DNA of 29,335 bases from an uncultured Treponema sp. (GCA_938039145.1 CALHVG010000063.1:1-29335), one strand, 5' to 3'. Positions 1 through 8,452 are shown, numbered from the stretch's first letter. Numbers and translations: made by a program. The notes: generated by a model from the letters alone, not told the origin.

Positions 1-614
1 GTAAGCGGATATTCTTTTAAAAGCCGCTCGGAATACGATTTTTCGCCCGTTACATACCACAAAGTCAAAAGAATCGAATGTCTTACAGAACTCATTGAAG
101 GAAGATTCAGGTACGTTTTTAGAATTTCCGTGGGTTCCTGAACCTGACTTGAATCCTCGGCAACAGAAAGTTTTGCCCATTGCTCGTAAAGTTTTATTTC
201 CGCCTGAATTTCCTGGGATTTTGAGTTCCGCACATTGGAATTCAAGTAATTCAGTGCGGTCTCAGATTCTCCGGCGCAAAGTGCGCACCGAACAGCATCA
301 AGCACAAGCCTTTCGTTTGATTTTTTAGGCATTCCGGTCGCACTTCCGGCTGCAATTCCTGCGGCGGCGGCATAACTTTTCTGTGCTTCCTTGTACTGGC
401 TCAAAAGTTCCTGAAGGCTTCCAAGATATGCGTAAAGGGCACGTTTTTCCGAAGGCTCAGTTACTTTTTCAAGGCGGCTTTGAATATATTTTACGGACTC
501 GTCGGGATTTTCCTTTTTTACAGCCTCGTCGAAAACCGCCTTTGAAGTCAAAGATTGGGAAAACAGCAAGAATGTCGAAAAAAAGAACGCAAATAAAAAG
601 ATATTTTTTTTCAT
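1..614 (-). CDS. Exported TPR-like helical protein, 3' part outside window
   Basis: Reading leftward from an ATG at 614, an open frame runs without a stop to the window edge (about 204 residues). It begins with a basic start (MKKN), a hydrophobic stretch of about 13 residues and LLFSQS, which looks like a Sec signal peptide. The rest is helical with alternating Ala, Leu and Tyr (for example ALYAYLGSLQELLSQYKEA), in the style of tetratricopeptide repeats. It follows the LapA-like gene by 26 bases in the same direction, so it is probably the third gene of the miaB cluster. TPR scaffold proteins in the periplasm or outer membrane are common in spirochetes, but I do not recognise this one. Its C-terminal half is not in the window, so any further domain is unknown. 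Confidence 0.75.
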   Translation of the reverse strand, partial: MKKNIFLFAFFFSTFLLFSQSLTSKAVFDEAVKKENPDESVKYIQSRLEKVTEPSEKRALYAYLGSLQELLSQYKEAQKSYAAAAGIAAGSATGMPKKSNERLVLDAVRCALCAGESETALNYLNSNVRNSKSQEIQAEIKLYEQWAKLSVAEDSSQVQEPTEILKTYLNLPSMSSVRHSILLTLWYVTGEKSYSERLLKEYPL

Positions 615-640
615 CGGCTTACCTGATTTTTAGGCGATTT

Positions 641-997
641 CTAATTTTTTTGTACAACGGTTGCGTTTTCTTCCGATGGATTTTTTTGCTCGGAAGAAAT
701 TTTTCCTTTCATTTTTTTACCGAAAAGACTGATTTTTTTCACCTTCTTTTCCGCTTTTTTCGATGCGATTTCCGTTTCGCCGTCTTTTTTTTCAGTCCCC
801 TTTTTTTTGTTGAAAAGCACGAACGGAAGCGTAAAAATTATTCCTGCCACGAACGAAAAAATTATCGTAAAAAACACAGGCACACTTTCGAATGTATGGA
901 ACAAAAGATTCACATTGCATTTGTTTTCAAGATTGAATCCGGCAAATAAAGCAAGAAGAACAAGAAAAACGATTGTACTTATAAGACGACCCAACAT
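641..997 (-). CDS. LapA-like (DUF1049) small membrane protein
   Basis: A 118-residue protein with two predicted membrane helices (about residues 5-20 and 38-60) joined by a short loop containing the NxxxV/NLLF type sequence, followed by a strongly basic Lys/Glu-rich cytoplasmic tail. This is the layout of the LapA domain (lipopolysaccharide assembly protein A, DUF1049). Spirochetes of this genus generally lack classical LPS, so the family name should not be taken as function; a membrane scaffolding role is more likely. An AGGAG Shine-Dalgarno sits just upstream of the start at 997. The gene begins 15 bases after the miaB stop and is probably cotranscribed with it. Confidence 0.7.
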   Translation of the reverse strand: MLGRLISTIVFLVLLALFAGFNLENKCNVNLLFHTFESVPVFFTIIFSFVAGIIFTLPFVLFNKKKGTEKKDGETEIASKKAEKKVKKISLFGKKMKGKISSEQKNPSEENATVVQKN

Positions 998-1012
998 AAA
1001 AATCTCCTAAAA

Positions 1013-2401
1013 TTAAATCATCCGACCCTTGAACGTATGGCCGTTTAAAGATTGTATCTCAACTTGAACAAATTTTCCAATCATCGACTTGGGCGCTTTG
1101 AACGAAACTTTTTCATTTCTGACGGTTTTGCCCAAAACCTCTTCCGGATTGTCGCGGCTTACGCTTTCAACAAGAACTTTTTCGGTTTTGCCGATGTGTT
1201 TTTTCATCTCTTGGTCGGTGTGGATAAACTGAAGGTCAATTACTCGCTGAAGCCGTTCCTTCCGGATGTCAACGGGAATCTGTTCCCATTCGGCAGCAGG
1301 AGTTCCTTCCCTCGGATTGTAAAAATACATCATCGCACTCTCGTAGTGAACGATGTTCATAAGCTCAAGCGTAAGACGCACATCCTCTTCGGTTTCGCCG
1401 GGGAAACCCATCATGATATCCGTAGTGAGAGAAACGCCAGGAATCCGCTCCTTGATTTTCTTTATCACCTCAAGATAATGTTCCCGTGTGTACTGACGAT
1501 TCATTTTCTTCAAGACCTTTGTAGAACCGTGCTGAACAGGAAGATGAATATGCCGAGAAATAACCTCTTCCGCCGCAATCACGTCTATCAAATCGTCGGT
1601 AAAATCCTTGGGATTGCTCGACATAAAACGAACCCAGCCGATTCCCGACGAAGTTTTTTTTAGATGTGCCGAAATGATTTTCAGAAGAGAAGAAAAATTC
1701 ACGGTTCCGCCGGCGGCATCGACTCCCTTATAGGAGTTCACGTTTTGCCCAAGAAGAGTTATGTCCTTTACTCCATAGCGATTCAAAATGTCAAGTTCAT
1801 CAAGTATTTCTTCGACCGGACGGCTTATTTCCCGTCCCCGAACGTAAGGGACTATGCAATAGGTGCAAAAATTATTGCAGCCGTGCATTATCGGAACGAA
1901 TGTCTCGAAATTTCCCTGTTCGTAGGAAACCGGCGCGAACCTGTACCGCTCCGTATCGTCAGGGACGAACGCTTCTTTCCCTTCATCAATGGCAGTCGCA
2001 ATTTCTGCAAAATGATGCTTCGCAAAAGTACCGACCACGTAATCGATGAATGGCCATTCCGTCTGCACCGAAGACAAAAGCCGTTCCGCCATACACCCCA
2101 TGAAAATGAGCGTCAAAGGTTTTGGACCGTCCTTCACGAATTCCGCCGCCTCTTCCATATGCCTTAGTTTTGCGTCCGGACGACATTCCCTGACTTTTTT
2201 GAGACCCGCATACCAGCCAAGCCGCCCGACAATGCGATCCTCGGCGGTTTTTCTTATGGAGCAAGTATTTATGACCACAACGTCGGCAATCTGCGGGCTT
2301 GCAGATTTTTTCCAGCCGCGAGAAATGAAAAGTTGCTCAACAGCTGCGCTTTCGGCAACGTTCATCTCGCATCCGTAGGTCTCAAAAAAGTAAGTCTTCA
2401 T
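1013..2401 (-). CDS. miaB: MiaB, tRNA-2-methylthio-N6-dimethylallyladenosine synthase
   Basis: A radical-SAM methylthiotransferase that adds the 2-methylthio group to i6A37 of tRNAs reading UNN codons. Three cysteines of the N-terminal UPF0004 domain (about residues 11, 47 and 103) would hold the auxiliary 4Fe-4S cluster, and HGCNNFCTYC (cysteines near 175, 179, 182) is the CxxxCxxC radical-SAM motif. The segment RPVEEILDELDIL followed by KDITLLGQNVNSY is characteristic of MiaB rather than RimO or MtaB. A TRAM domain closes the protein (last 65 residues). Length (462 residues) fits the family. The start is either ATG at 2401 or an in-frame TTG one codon earlier at 2404; neither has a clear Shine-Dalgarno. 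It heads a minus-strand cluster with the LapA-like and TPR-like genes. Confidence 0.95.
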   Translation of the reverse strand: MKTYFFETYGCEMNVAESAAVEQLFISRGWKKSASPQIADVVVINTCSIRKTAEDRIVGRLGWYAGLKKVRECRPDAKLRHMEEAAEFVKDGPKPLTLIFMGCMAERLLSSVQTEWPFIDYVVGTFAKHHFAEIATAIDEGKEAFVPDDTERYRFAPVSYEQGNFETFVPIMHGCNNFCTYCIVPYVRGREISRPVEEILDELDILNRYGVKDITLLGQNVNSYKGVDAAGGTVNFSSLLKIISAHLKKTSSGIGWVRFMSSNPKDFTDDLIDVIAAEEVISRHIHLPVQHGSTKVLKKMNRQYTREHYLEVIKKIKERIPGVSLTTDIMMGFPGETEEDVRLTLELMNIVHYESAMMYFYNPREGTPAAEWEQIPVDIRKERLQRVIDLQFIHTDQEMKKHIGKTEKVLVESVSRDNPEEVLGKTVRNEKVSFKAPKSMIGKFVQVEIQSLNGHTFKGRMI

Positions 2402-2628
2402 CAAAAAAAATATAGCAGATTTTCATTTCTATTGGAATTGGCACAAAAAATGAAAAAGTGTGGATTTTTTTTGTTCCTAAAATGCAAAAAATCACCGGAT
2501 TTTACAAAGGCTGGAGAACAAAAAAGCGGTCGCAGTTATTCGAAAAGATTTTCAAAGTCCGTGCGAACTCCGCCAAATTCTTCTAAACAAAGATTTTCCT
2601 ATTCCGATAAATGAGTATAAGAAAGCCT

Positions 2629-2743
2629 TTAAAACTCAAGTTTTAAGAGGTTTGGCTTAGATTATTTGCGATTTTTATAAGCGTTGCGAAAAAACTTATA
2701 AAATCGTCGGGCATTTTCAAAAACAGACTGATTTTGAAATGCC
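2629..2743. promoter_or_regulatory. Three successive inverted repeats ahead of the SPOR gene
   Basis: The 371-base gap between the divergent miaB and SPOR genes has no convincing gene. Its right half holds three hairpins in a row: TTAAAACT/AGTTTTAA at 2629-2646 (2-nt loop), CGATTTTTATAAG/CTTATAAAATCG at 2669-2706 (one bulge, 13-nt loop), and GGCATTTTCAAA/TTTTGAAATGCC at about 2710-2743. They lie within 150 bases of the SPOR start, so they may form a structured leader or a regulatory region; the first two lack a U-tract and are not obvious terminators. The left half (2405-2620) is AT-rich and presumably holds the miaB promoter, which I could not assign. Confidence 0.5.
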
Positions 2744-2775
2744 GTAAGACTATCAGGTCAAGATAAGGGAAAATT

Positions 2776-3621
2776 ATGGAACAGAAAAGAACTTTATGGA
2801 TAATCGCGGCAGTTGGTGTTTTTCTGCTTGTTGTTTTGGGGGCGGCGATGATTCTGTATTCCTCCGCCGCAAGTTCAAGGCAACCTGTCGCCAGCTATAA
2901 AATCGAAAAACCGGCTTCGGAAAGCGGCTGGATTTCTCTTGCTCCGCCCGAATCCAAGCCCCAGGGCGAAAAAGGACCGACGGGATTGCTCCCGGCACGG
3001 CATGAATCTGCCATTTCCGGCGATGAAAATCCTTTGCAGGCGCAGGAGAACGCCCTTTCTTCCGAAGACACAAAACCGTCGATAGGCGAAAACGGAATTG
3101 CACGAGTCGGGGAACTCACGGTTTATGCGGACAAAGTTACGCTGAACAGCAAAGACGACGCTGAAACAAACCGCCTGTCTTCGGAAAGTCCGGTTACTGT
3201 CATCAACAACACGACCATCGACTTGACCGACATTCCCGTTCGAGAAAAAACGCAAGAAACCAAGAGCGTAAAACCTGTTGTAAAAGCGGGAAAAAAGGCT
3301 GAGCCAAAATCGTCTTCAAAAACAAAGCCTGCCGCAACAACAAAAAACGCAAGCGCACCCGAAAAAACCGAATATTGGATTCAGGTTACTTCGCTTACAA
3401 GCAGAAAAAATGCGGATACGGCACGGGAAGTCCTTGACGAAAACAAAATCCCTGCAGACGTGTTCACCTATACCGACAGCAAAAACCGCCTTTTCTATAG
3501 GGTAAGGGTAGGTCCGTACACAACAAAAAGCGAAGCCGAATACTGGAAGACAAGAATTGCGAAAATCGAAAACTTCAAGAACAGCCAAAGCTACGTGGCG
3601 GCAACAACGGTCACGCAGTAA
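2776..3621 (+). CDS. SPOR-domain single-pass membrane protein
   Basis: A 281-residue bitopic protein: short cytoplasmic head (MEQKRTL), one membrane helix at about residues 8-29, a long low-complexity periplasmic linker rich in Ser, Pro, Lys and Glu (30-195), and a C-terminal SPOR domain (about 199-275; YWIQVTS, then FYRVRVGPY and an E-A-E-Y-W-K helix). SPOR domains bind denuded glycan strands of septal peptidoglycan, so this is probably a cell-division or wall-remodelling protein acting like FtsN or DedD. A weak AAGGG Shine-Dalgarno precedes the ATG. It is transcribed alone, convergent with lysS with only 39 bases between the stops. Confidence 0.85.
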   Translation: MEQKRTLWIIAAVGVFLLVVLGAAMILYSSAASSRQPVASYKIEKPASESGWISLAPPESKPQGEKGPTGLLPARHESAISGDENPLQAQENALSSEDTKPSIGENGIARVGELTVYADKVTLNSKDDAETNRLSSESPVTVINNTTIDLTDIPVREKTQETKSVKPVVKAGKKAEPKSSSKTKPAATTKNASAPEKTEYWIQVTSLTSRKNADTAREVLDENKIPADVFTYTDSKNRLFYRVRVGPYTTKSEAEYWKTRIAKIENFKNSQSYVAATTVTQ

Positions 3622-3660
3622 GGCTGCTCGCTAAGTTCTGCGACAAAGCCGGATTCAGAA

Positions 3661-5274
3661 TCAATAGACTGAAAGAATCTTAGAGAGTTTTTCTTTTCCG
3701 ATTATTTTCATGAACGACGCAAGCCGAGGACCTTGGTCTTTACCGATCAGGGCGTTGTACATGGCAGTAAACAATTCCTTTGCGTCGATGCCAAGTTCGG
3801 TCGCTATGTCGTACATCGCCTGCTGGCAATCCCTGTCGGTCGGGTAAGTTCCGATTTTTGGAACAACTTCGTCCCGAACCCGGACGACAGCTTTCAGCAT
3901 ATCGCCATTCAGTTCAGCCTTTGAGCCGTCTTCCCGAAGGCTGAAACAAAAATCCGGTGCGCAGTCAGGTGCACTGTGCAGAATCCAGAACCATGCACAC
4001 TCGCAGCGGCGGCGCAATCTTTCTTCCTGTTCGGGCTTCACGTCGCCCAAAGATTTTATTACCCCGTCGATATCGCCTGAATATGTCTGAAGCAATGTCG
4101 TAAGCATCCGCAAAGTAACCTGATACGGCATGACTTCCGGAATTTTTCCGTCAATTTGACTTAGCATGTAAATCCGTTTTTCTTTATTGAAAAAATCCTC
4201 GCTTTTTGCCTTGTCGACGCCATAAACGATTCGCTCCGTCTTGTCGTAATCTTCGTAAACCTTCAGGACATCCAAATCAAATGAAATCGCAAATTCGGTA
4301 TTGGGTTTTGTGCCTGCAAAAAGGTAGCGAAGAACTTCAGCCTGATACACGTCAAGCGCATCGGGAAGAGCTATCACCTTTCCTTTGGACGAAGACATTT
4401 TTCCGGGAACGCCTTTTAGATTCACAAAATCGTAACGCATTGTAACCGGCGCATCCCAGCCGTATATTTTTTTTGAGACAAGTTTTGCGGTGTCGTAACT
4501 TCCGCCGGGACTTATGTGATCTTTTCCGCCGGGTTCAAAGACAACCTGCTCCTCGTTCCAGCGCATGGGCCAATCGACCCGCCAGCCGAGTTTTGCTCCC
4601 TTGAAAGAACGGACATCGACTTTTTCGGCGTTTCCGCATTCGCATTTGTACGAGATTTCGTATTCGCCGTCATAATCGGTTATTTCTGTAGTATCCTTGG
4701 AACATTTTCCGCAAAAAATAGAAGCAGGCCAATAAACATCTTCCGCCTTCATTTTGTGCTGTTCGTCACGATATTCGTTCAGGCACTCTTTTATGGTCTC
4801 CCTAGCCTGCATCGCCTTTCTTATGCCTTCTGCATAACGGTTTGAACGGTATCGGCTCGCCTGATAAAGAAATTCCGGTTTGATTCCGACCCTGGGAAGC
4901 TGATTTTCAATGTCGACTTCGTGATGACGGGCATAATTTTCATTCCGCCCCGTAGTGTCCGGCACTTCGGTAATCGGAAACCTTATGTATTTTTCAAGGA
5001 TTTCGGGATTCGGCATATTTGCCGGAACTTTTCTGAAAACATCGTAATCGTCCCAAGAATAGATGAACCGAACGTTTTTTCCTCTGTCCCGCAAAGCTCG
5101 AACTACAAGATCAACTGTGATTATCTCACGGAAATTTCCAAGATGAACCGTTCCGGACGGCGTTATTCCCGACGCACATGTGTATGAATCCAAGTCGCCT
5201 TTTTCTCTTATAATCTTTTCAGCCATCTGGTCAGCCCAGTGGCAAAGCAAAGGATTTTTTTCTTCGTTGCTCAT
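3661..5274 (-). CDS. lysS: Class I lysyl-tRNA synthetase
   Basis: Charges tRNA-Lys with lysine in the cytoplasm. The 537-residue protein has the class I signatures: TPSGTVHLGN near residues 38-47 (the HIGH box) and KMSSSKG near 291-297 (the KMSKS box), with a cysteine cluster (CGKC and later CECGN, about residues 180-210) that can hold zinc. Most bacteria use an unrelated class II LysRS; the class I form is found in archaea, spirochetes and a few others, which helps place this genome. A GAGGAA Shine-Dalgarno lies just upstream of the ATG at 5274. It is transcribed alone, ending tail-to-tail with the SPOR gene. Confidence 0.97.
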   Translation of the reverse strand: MSNEEKNPLLCHWADQMAEKIIREKGDLDSYTCASGITPSGTVHLGNFREIITVDLVVRALRDRGKNVRFIYSWDDYDVFRKVPANMPNPEILEKYIRFPITEVPDTTGRNENYARHHEVDIENQLPRVGIKPEFLYQASRYRSNRYAEGIRKAMQARETIKECLNEYRDEQHKMKAEDVYWPASIFCGKCSKDTTEITDYDGEYEISYKCECGNAEKVDVRSFKGAKLGWRVDWPMRWNEEQVVFEPGGKDHISPGGSYDTAKLVSKKIYGWDAPVTMRYDFVNLKGVPGKMSSSKGKVIALPDALDVYQAEVLRYLFAGTKPNTEFAISFDLDVLKVYEDYDKTERIVYGVDKAKSEDFFNKEKRIYMLSQIDGKIPEVMPYQVTLRMLTTLLQTYSGDIDGVIKSLGDVKPEQEERLRRRCECAWFWILHSAPDCAPDFCFSLREDGSKAELNGDMLKAVVRVRDEVVPKIGTYPTDRDCQQAMYDIATELGIDAKELFTAMYNALIGKDQGPRLASFMKIIGKEKLSKILSVY

Positions 5275-5343
5275 TGTTTCCTCAAAAATTATGTCAAAAT
5301 AAAAACAAGAGGATTATAATAGAATGGAAAGTGTTAGGCAATC

Positions 5344-5631
5344 GAAGGTTTATTTTCAGCGGCAAAATACTGCCGCTTAAAAACACTGCGAGCCTGCAGA
5401 ACAAACTCGCAGATTTACGTGTGCGCTTTTTGCGCACGAATGCAGCAGTTAAGAGAATTGATATTCTCTCAACTGCTGCATTTTAAGGAAGGTTTATTTT
5501 CAGCGGTTCAATATAGTACCGCTGAAAAACACTGCGAGTTTTCCTTTCGGCAAACATCGCTTATTGAACGCATTTTTTCATTTCATTGCAAAAATGCGAA
5601 AACTCGCCAATCCTCGCCTTTTGAAAAAGGC
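5344..5631. repeat. Hairpin mosaic between lysS and lgt
   Basis: No gene is supported in 5275-5655. It is made of nested and repeated inverted repeats. Two copies of a roughly 50-base module (5344-5391 and 5488-5538) start GAAGGTTTATTTTCAGCGG, contain a stem of the AGCGGY/RCCGCT type and end AACACTGCGAG. Between them are CTGCGAG/CTCGCAG (5387-5412), GTGCGC/GCGCAC (5421-5437) and an 18-bp stem with one mismatch (5441-5458 with 5463-5480). After the second copy are a nested hairpin with outer arms GCGAGTTTTC/GAAAACTCGC (5534-5543 with 5598-5607) and inner arms CGCATTTTT/AAAAATGCG, then GCCTTTT/AAAAGGC (5616-5631). The region separates two minus-strand genes, so some hairpins may terminate lgt transcription. 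Confidence 0.7.
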
Positions 5632-5655
5632 TTGCGGTCGGCGAATTTTAAGGAA

Positions 5656-6669
5656 CTATTTTTTACCTTTCTTTTCGGCTTGCGGAATTTCCGGAGAGGA
5701 CGTTTTCTTTTTGCTCCACAAAAAAGAGCCGACAAGAACACCGATTCCGGCCAAAATCATCAGGAAACACAAAACCTGCCCCGTGGAAAAATTCAAAAGC
5801 GAAGTGTTCATGTATATCGGAGCGGCAGAATCCTTTGCAATCCTGTATCCTATGTCGGCATCGGGTTCTCTGAAATATTCGATGAAAAATCGGAAAAATC
5901 CATAGCCCGAAAGATAAAGCCCAGCCATCATTCCGTCCCATTTTTTATGCTTCCTGAGTGCGAACAGAATCAGTCCCAAAACTATTCCCTCAAAAAACGC
6001 TTCATAAAGTTGACTTGGATGCCTAGGAAGATTCACCATCGAGGAGGACGAAATATTCATGCCGATTTTTTCAGCCATGGAACGAACCCATAATAACGAA
6101 GCGGAAAAACGTTCCGCCCTAGGAAAAACCATTCCCCACGGCATCGAAGTGACTCTGCCGTAAAGTTCGCCGTTCATGAAATTTCCGATTCTGCCGAACG
6201 TATATCCCAAAGGAATAGCAACTCCCATTGAATCCAGCCATTTGAATATGGGCTTCTTGCTTTTTATGCACCAGACCAAAAGTCCTATGAGTCCGCCTAT
6301 AACTCCGCCGTGGTACGACATTCCGGCAAGACCGGTAAATTTACCCTGCTCATTGAACGGCCAAAATATAAGCCAAGGTTTTTCTCTGTAAAGACCGGAT
6401 GTATCGTAAACAAGGGAAGAAAACACTCTAGCCCCAATCAAAAGGAAGAGGATTCCCCACGCCATGAAAGAAAAAATGTCGTCCTCGCTTGCTTTATATC
6501 CGGGAGAATCCAAAAGCCCTTCCCTAGCCTCTTTTCTAAGAATCAGAAACGCCGTTCCGAAGGCAAAAATATACATAAGTCCGTACCAGCGCAAAAGCCC
6601 CAACACAGGAACGCCCGGAAAAATCTCAGGATGAATCCACGAAGGAAAATTCACATAAAGCGGTAACAT
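5656..6669 (-). CDS. lgt: Lgt, prolipoprotein diacylglyceryl transferase
   Basis: Transfers a diacylglyceryl group from phosphatidylglycerol to the lipobox cysteine of prolipoproteins, the first step of lipoprotein maturation in the inner membrane. The 337-residue polytopic protein has the family signature GRIGNFMNGELYGR (residues 159-172), the essential histidine region SYHGG (H120), HPSQLYEA, and the late FFRFFIEYFREPD stretch; seven or so hydrophobic helices span its length and a Lys-rich tail ends it. Spirochetes rely heavily on lipoproteins, so the gene is expected to be essential. It starts 17 bases downstream of the MinD/ParA-like gene with a good AGGGGA Shine-Dalgarno, so the two are probably one operon. 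Confidence 0.97.
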   Translation of the reverse strand: MLPLYVNFPSWIHPEIFPGVPVLGLLRWYGLMYIFAFGTAFLILRKEAREGLLDSPGYKASEDDIFSFMAWGILFLLIGARVFSSLVYDTSGLYREKPWLIFWPFNEQGKFTGLAGMSYHGGVIGGLIGLLVWCIKSKKPIFKWLDSMGVAIPLGYTFGRIGNFMNGELYGRVTSMPWGMVFPRAERFSASLLWVRSMAEKIGMNISSSSMVNLPRHPSQLYEAFFEGIVLGLILFALRKHKKWDGMMAGLYLSGYGFFRFFIEYFREPDADIGYRIAKDSAAPIYMNTSLLNFSTGQVLCFLMILAGIGVLVGSFLWSKKKTSSPEIPQAEKKGKK

Positions 6670-6686
6670 AAAATTCCCCTGTTTGC

Positions 6687-7832
6687 TTAAAGTTTGAAGC
6701 CTTGCTGGGCGGCTTTCACAATCTTAGACTTCAAAAGCAGATTTTCCTTTCTGACTTGAGTAAGTTCATAGCTCTGAGTTTTTATCATCTCTATCAACTC
6801 TCCGTTAGAAAGCTGACCGCTACCCACAAGGTCGTCTATTCCCGAAAGCTTTAGTTCGTAATCTTCCGCAGCGTCTTCGTCCGCCTGTCCAAAACTTGCA
6901 GCCGCATCAGTTCCATATGTAAAATCATCGTCGAATTTTCTCGGCTCTGAAGCGATTACCTTTTCGGCGATTCTGTAAATTGCCTGCGAAAGAACGCTGT
7001 ACGGCTTGTAGACAATAACGGGAAGTCTTGACGACAACGCCTTGTCCTGAAGCTGATCTCTATAGATAAGCCCCAAATATTCCAATTCAAGTCCAAGATA
7101 TTGGCTGCACGAATTCCTTATCCGCTGAGCCTTTTCAGCGTCTTTAGGATCGTCAATCATGTTTATCACAAGCCTGGGACGGAACTGCTTTAGCCTTGAA
7201 AGAAAAAGTTCCGTATTCGCAGAATCCACGCGCCGCAAAGCCTCTATGAGTTTTGGAATGTAAAGACTTTTCATTTTGTCGGAATCTTTTTTAAGCGAAT
7301 CAAGGAAAGCGCAACCCGGAGTGCCTTTTTTGAAAGTCGTGTACATAAGACGGAACACGGAATTTTTCACGAAAAGATAGCCGTCAAGCGTAGCCGTAAC
7401 GGTTGGCGATGTTACCAAAATTCCCTGCGGAGACTGAAGGAACATATCAAGGATTATCTGATGAGTTCCGGCTCCAAGGTCAAGGATAAGAAAATCCGCA
7501 TCTATGCTGTGAAAATTCCGGACGAGTTTTGCTTTCTGAACCGCCTTTAGCGAAGTAAGCCCCGGAATTTGGGAATCGCCTGCGATAAAACTCACGTTTT
7601 CGTATTCCGTAGGTTCGATTATGCTTTTGAACGCAGTTTTTTCCGTAAGATAAGTGCCTATGCTGCTGTTCTTCACGTTGTGTCCAATCTGAAGGTGCAG
7701 GTTTGAGGCTCCAAGATCCAAATCAGCAAGCACGACTTTTTTTCCGGCTTGCCCAAGAGCAATCGCAAGATTGGCAGAAAGAAGGCTTTTTCCTACTCCT
7801 CCCTTTCCGCTGGCTATAGGAATTATTTGCAT
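6687..7832 (-). CDS. MinD/ParA/FlhG-type P-loop ATPase
   Basis: A 381-residue member of the deviant Walker A (SIMIBI) ATPases. The ATG at 7832 is preferred over one eight codons upstream because the protein then opens MQIIPIASGKGGVGKS, putting the nucleotide-binding loop at residues 9-16 as in the family, and because a TATAAT box occupies the extra codons. DLDLGASNLHLQIG and DFLILDLGAG are the switch and Walker B regions. The C-terminal 60 residues are charged and probably helical (ELIEMIKTQSYELTQVRKEN), likely a partner-binding coiled coil. Such proteins position chromosomes, flagella or the divisome; which one is not shown here, as no FlhF, ParB or MinC gene is adjacent. It leads an operon with lgt. 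Confidence 0.85.
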   Translation of the reverse strand: MQIIPIASGKGGVGKSLLSANLAIALGQAGKKVVLADLDLGASNLHLQIGHNVKNSSIGTYLTEKTAFKSIIEPTEYENVSFIAGDSQIPGLTSLKAVQKAKLVRNFHSIDADFLILDLGAGTHQIILDMFLQSPQGILVTSPTVTATLDGYLFVKNSVFRLMYTTFKKGTPGCAFLDSLKKDSDKMKSLYIPKLIEALRRVDSANTELFLSRLKQFRPRLVINMIDDPKDAEKAQRIRNSCSQYLGLELEYLGLIYRDQLQDKALSSRLPVIVYKPYSVLSQAIYRIAEKVIASEPRKFDDDFTYGTDAAASFGQADEDAAEDYELKLSGIDDLVGSGQLSNGELIEMIKTQSYELTQVRKENLLLKSKIVKAAQQGFKL

Positions 7833-7867
7833 ATAACGATTATAGCATAAATTCAAAGATTTCTAAA
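7833..7867 (-). promoter_or_regulatory. Promoter of the ATPase-lgt operon, probably leaderless
   Basis: On the minus strand a perfect TATAAT occupies 7844 down to 7839, with TTTAGA as a 4/6 match to the -35 box 17 bases upstream. Transcription would be expected to start six to seven bases past the -10 box, which is the ATG of the ATPase (7832) itself, and there is no Shine-Dalgarno. The transcript is therefore likely leaderless. Confidence rests on the -10 box only. Confidence 0.6.
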
Positions 7868-7931
7868 AGTATACTTTCCGAAACGGCAAAAAGATTGTGC
7901 GGTTGTAAGGTATTTTTGCCAATCGGAGAGT

Positions 7932-7977
7932 GTCTCGCATATGATGATGCGAATGTCTCGCATACAGCCAACAACCA
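7932..7977. repeat. Two 23-bp repeats with a GTCTCGCAT core
   Basis: Two direct units of 23 bases (7932-7954, 7955-7977) share GTCTCGCAT; the first holds an inverted repeat TCGCAT/ATGCGA. They lie at the left end of a gene-free 778-base stretch (7833-8610) and have the same period as the two arrays further right. Confidence 0.55.
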
Positions 7978-8108
7978 GATGAACGACTCCTTTAATATGC
8001 CCGTCCTCGAACTCCGAGCTGCTGTCCTTCCTTATAAAACAGGGGCTTGGGGAAGCCTCCCCAAATTACTCGTACCGCCCGGTTCCATACGGCGGGAAAT
8101 CGATATAT

Positions 8109-8250
8109 AGCCGTATCTACCGTTTGCAGATGCCCGTATCTGTTACTTGCAGATGCCCGTATCTGTTACTTACAGATACCTGTATCTGCTACTTACAGAT
8201 GCCCGTATCTACCGTTTGCAGATGCCTGTATCTGCTACTTGCAGATACGG
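8109..8250. repeat. 23-bp tandem palindromes, CAGATRC type
   Basis: Five complete 23-bp units (8126-8148, 8149-8171, 8172-8194, 8195-8217, 8218-8240) flanked by partial units. Each contains the near-palindrome CAGATRCNNGTATCTG, with the best copy CAGATACCTGTATCTG, plus a 7-base spacer like TTACTTG. The period is not a multiple of three, so although the array is open in several frames it is not coding. Confidence 0.85.
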
Positions 8251-8314
8251 CGTACCCCAGGTTCCATCCGGCACGAATCGGACATACGACTGGCAAACGG
8301 ATTAACGATGCCTT

Positions 8315-8452
8315 AAAATGTCCGTCCATGCGCTTTATTGAAGGTTATCCATGCGCCTTATGGAAGGTGCTTCATCCGCCCTGTTGAAGGGTATTCAATA
8401 AGGCAATTGAAGGGGCTTCAATAGAACGAGTGAAGGGTATTCAACAAAAAGG
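8315..8452. repeat. 23-bp tandem palindromes, TTGAAG type
   Basis: Five readily aligned 23-bp units starting at 8338, 8361, 8384, 8407 and 8430, with a decayed one at 8315. The clearest contain the palindrome TTGAAGGGTATTCAA and an 8-base spacer. The sequence is unrelated to the neighbouring array but the period and hairpin-plus-spacer design are the same. Confidence 0.8.

Noticed and set aside
1664..2167. Plus-strand frames inside miaB.
   Set aside because: They are opposite-strand shadows of a clearly recognised gene.
5419..6093. Plus-strand frame of 224 codons over the hairpin mosaic and the end of lgt.
   Set aside because: It crosses hairpins and the antisense of lgt; no ribosome site and no protein-like composition.
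8109..8250. CRISPR array.
   Set aside because: Spacers of 7-8 bases that are nearly identical; no unique spacers and no cas genes.
8047..8387. Open frames translating to Cys/Tyr/Leu-rich repeats across the CAGATRC array.
   Set aside because: The repeat period is 23 bases, so successive units are read in different frames; no ribosome site or conserved peptide. The openness is a by-product of the repeats.
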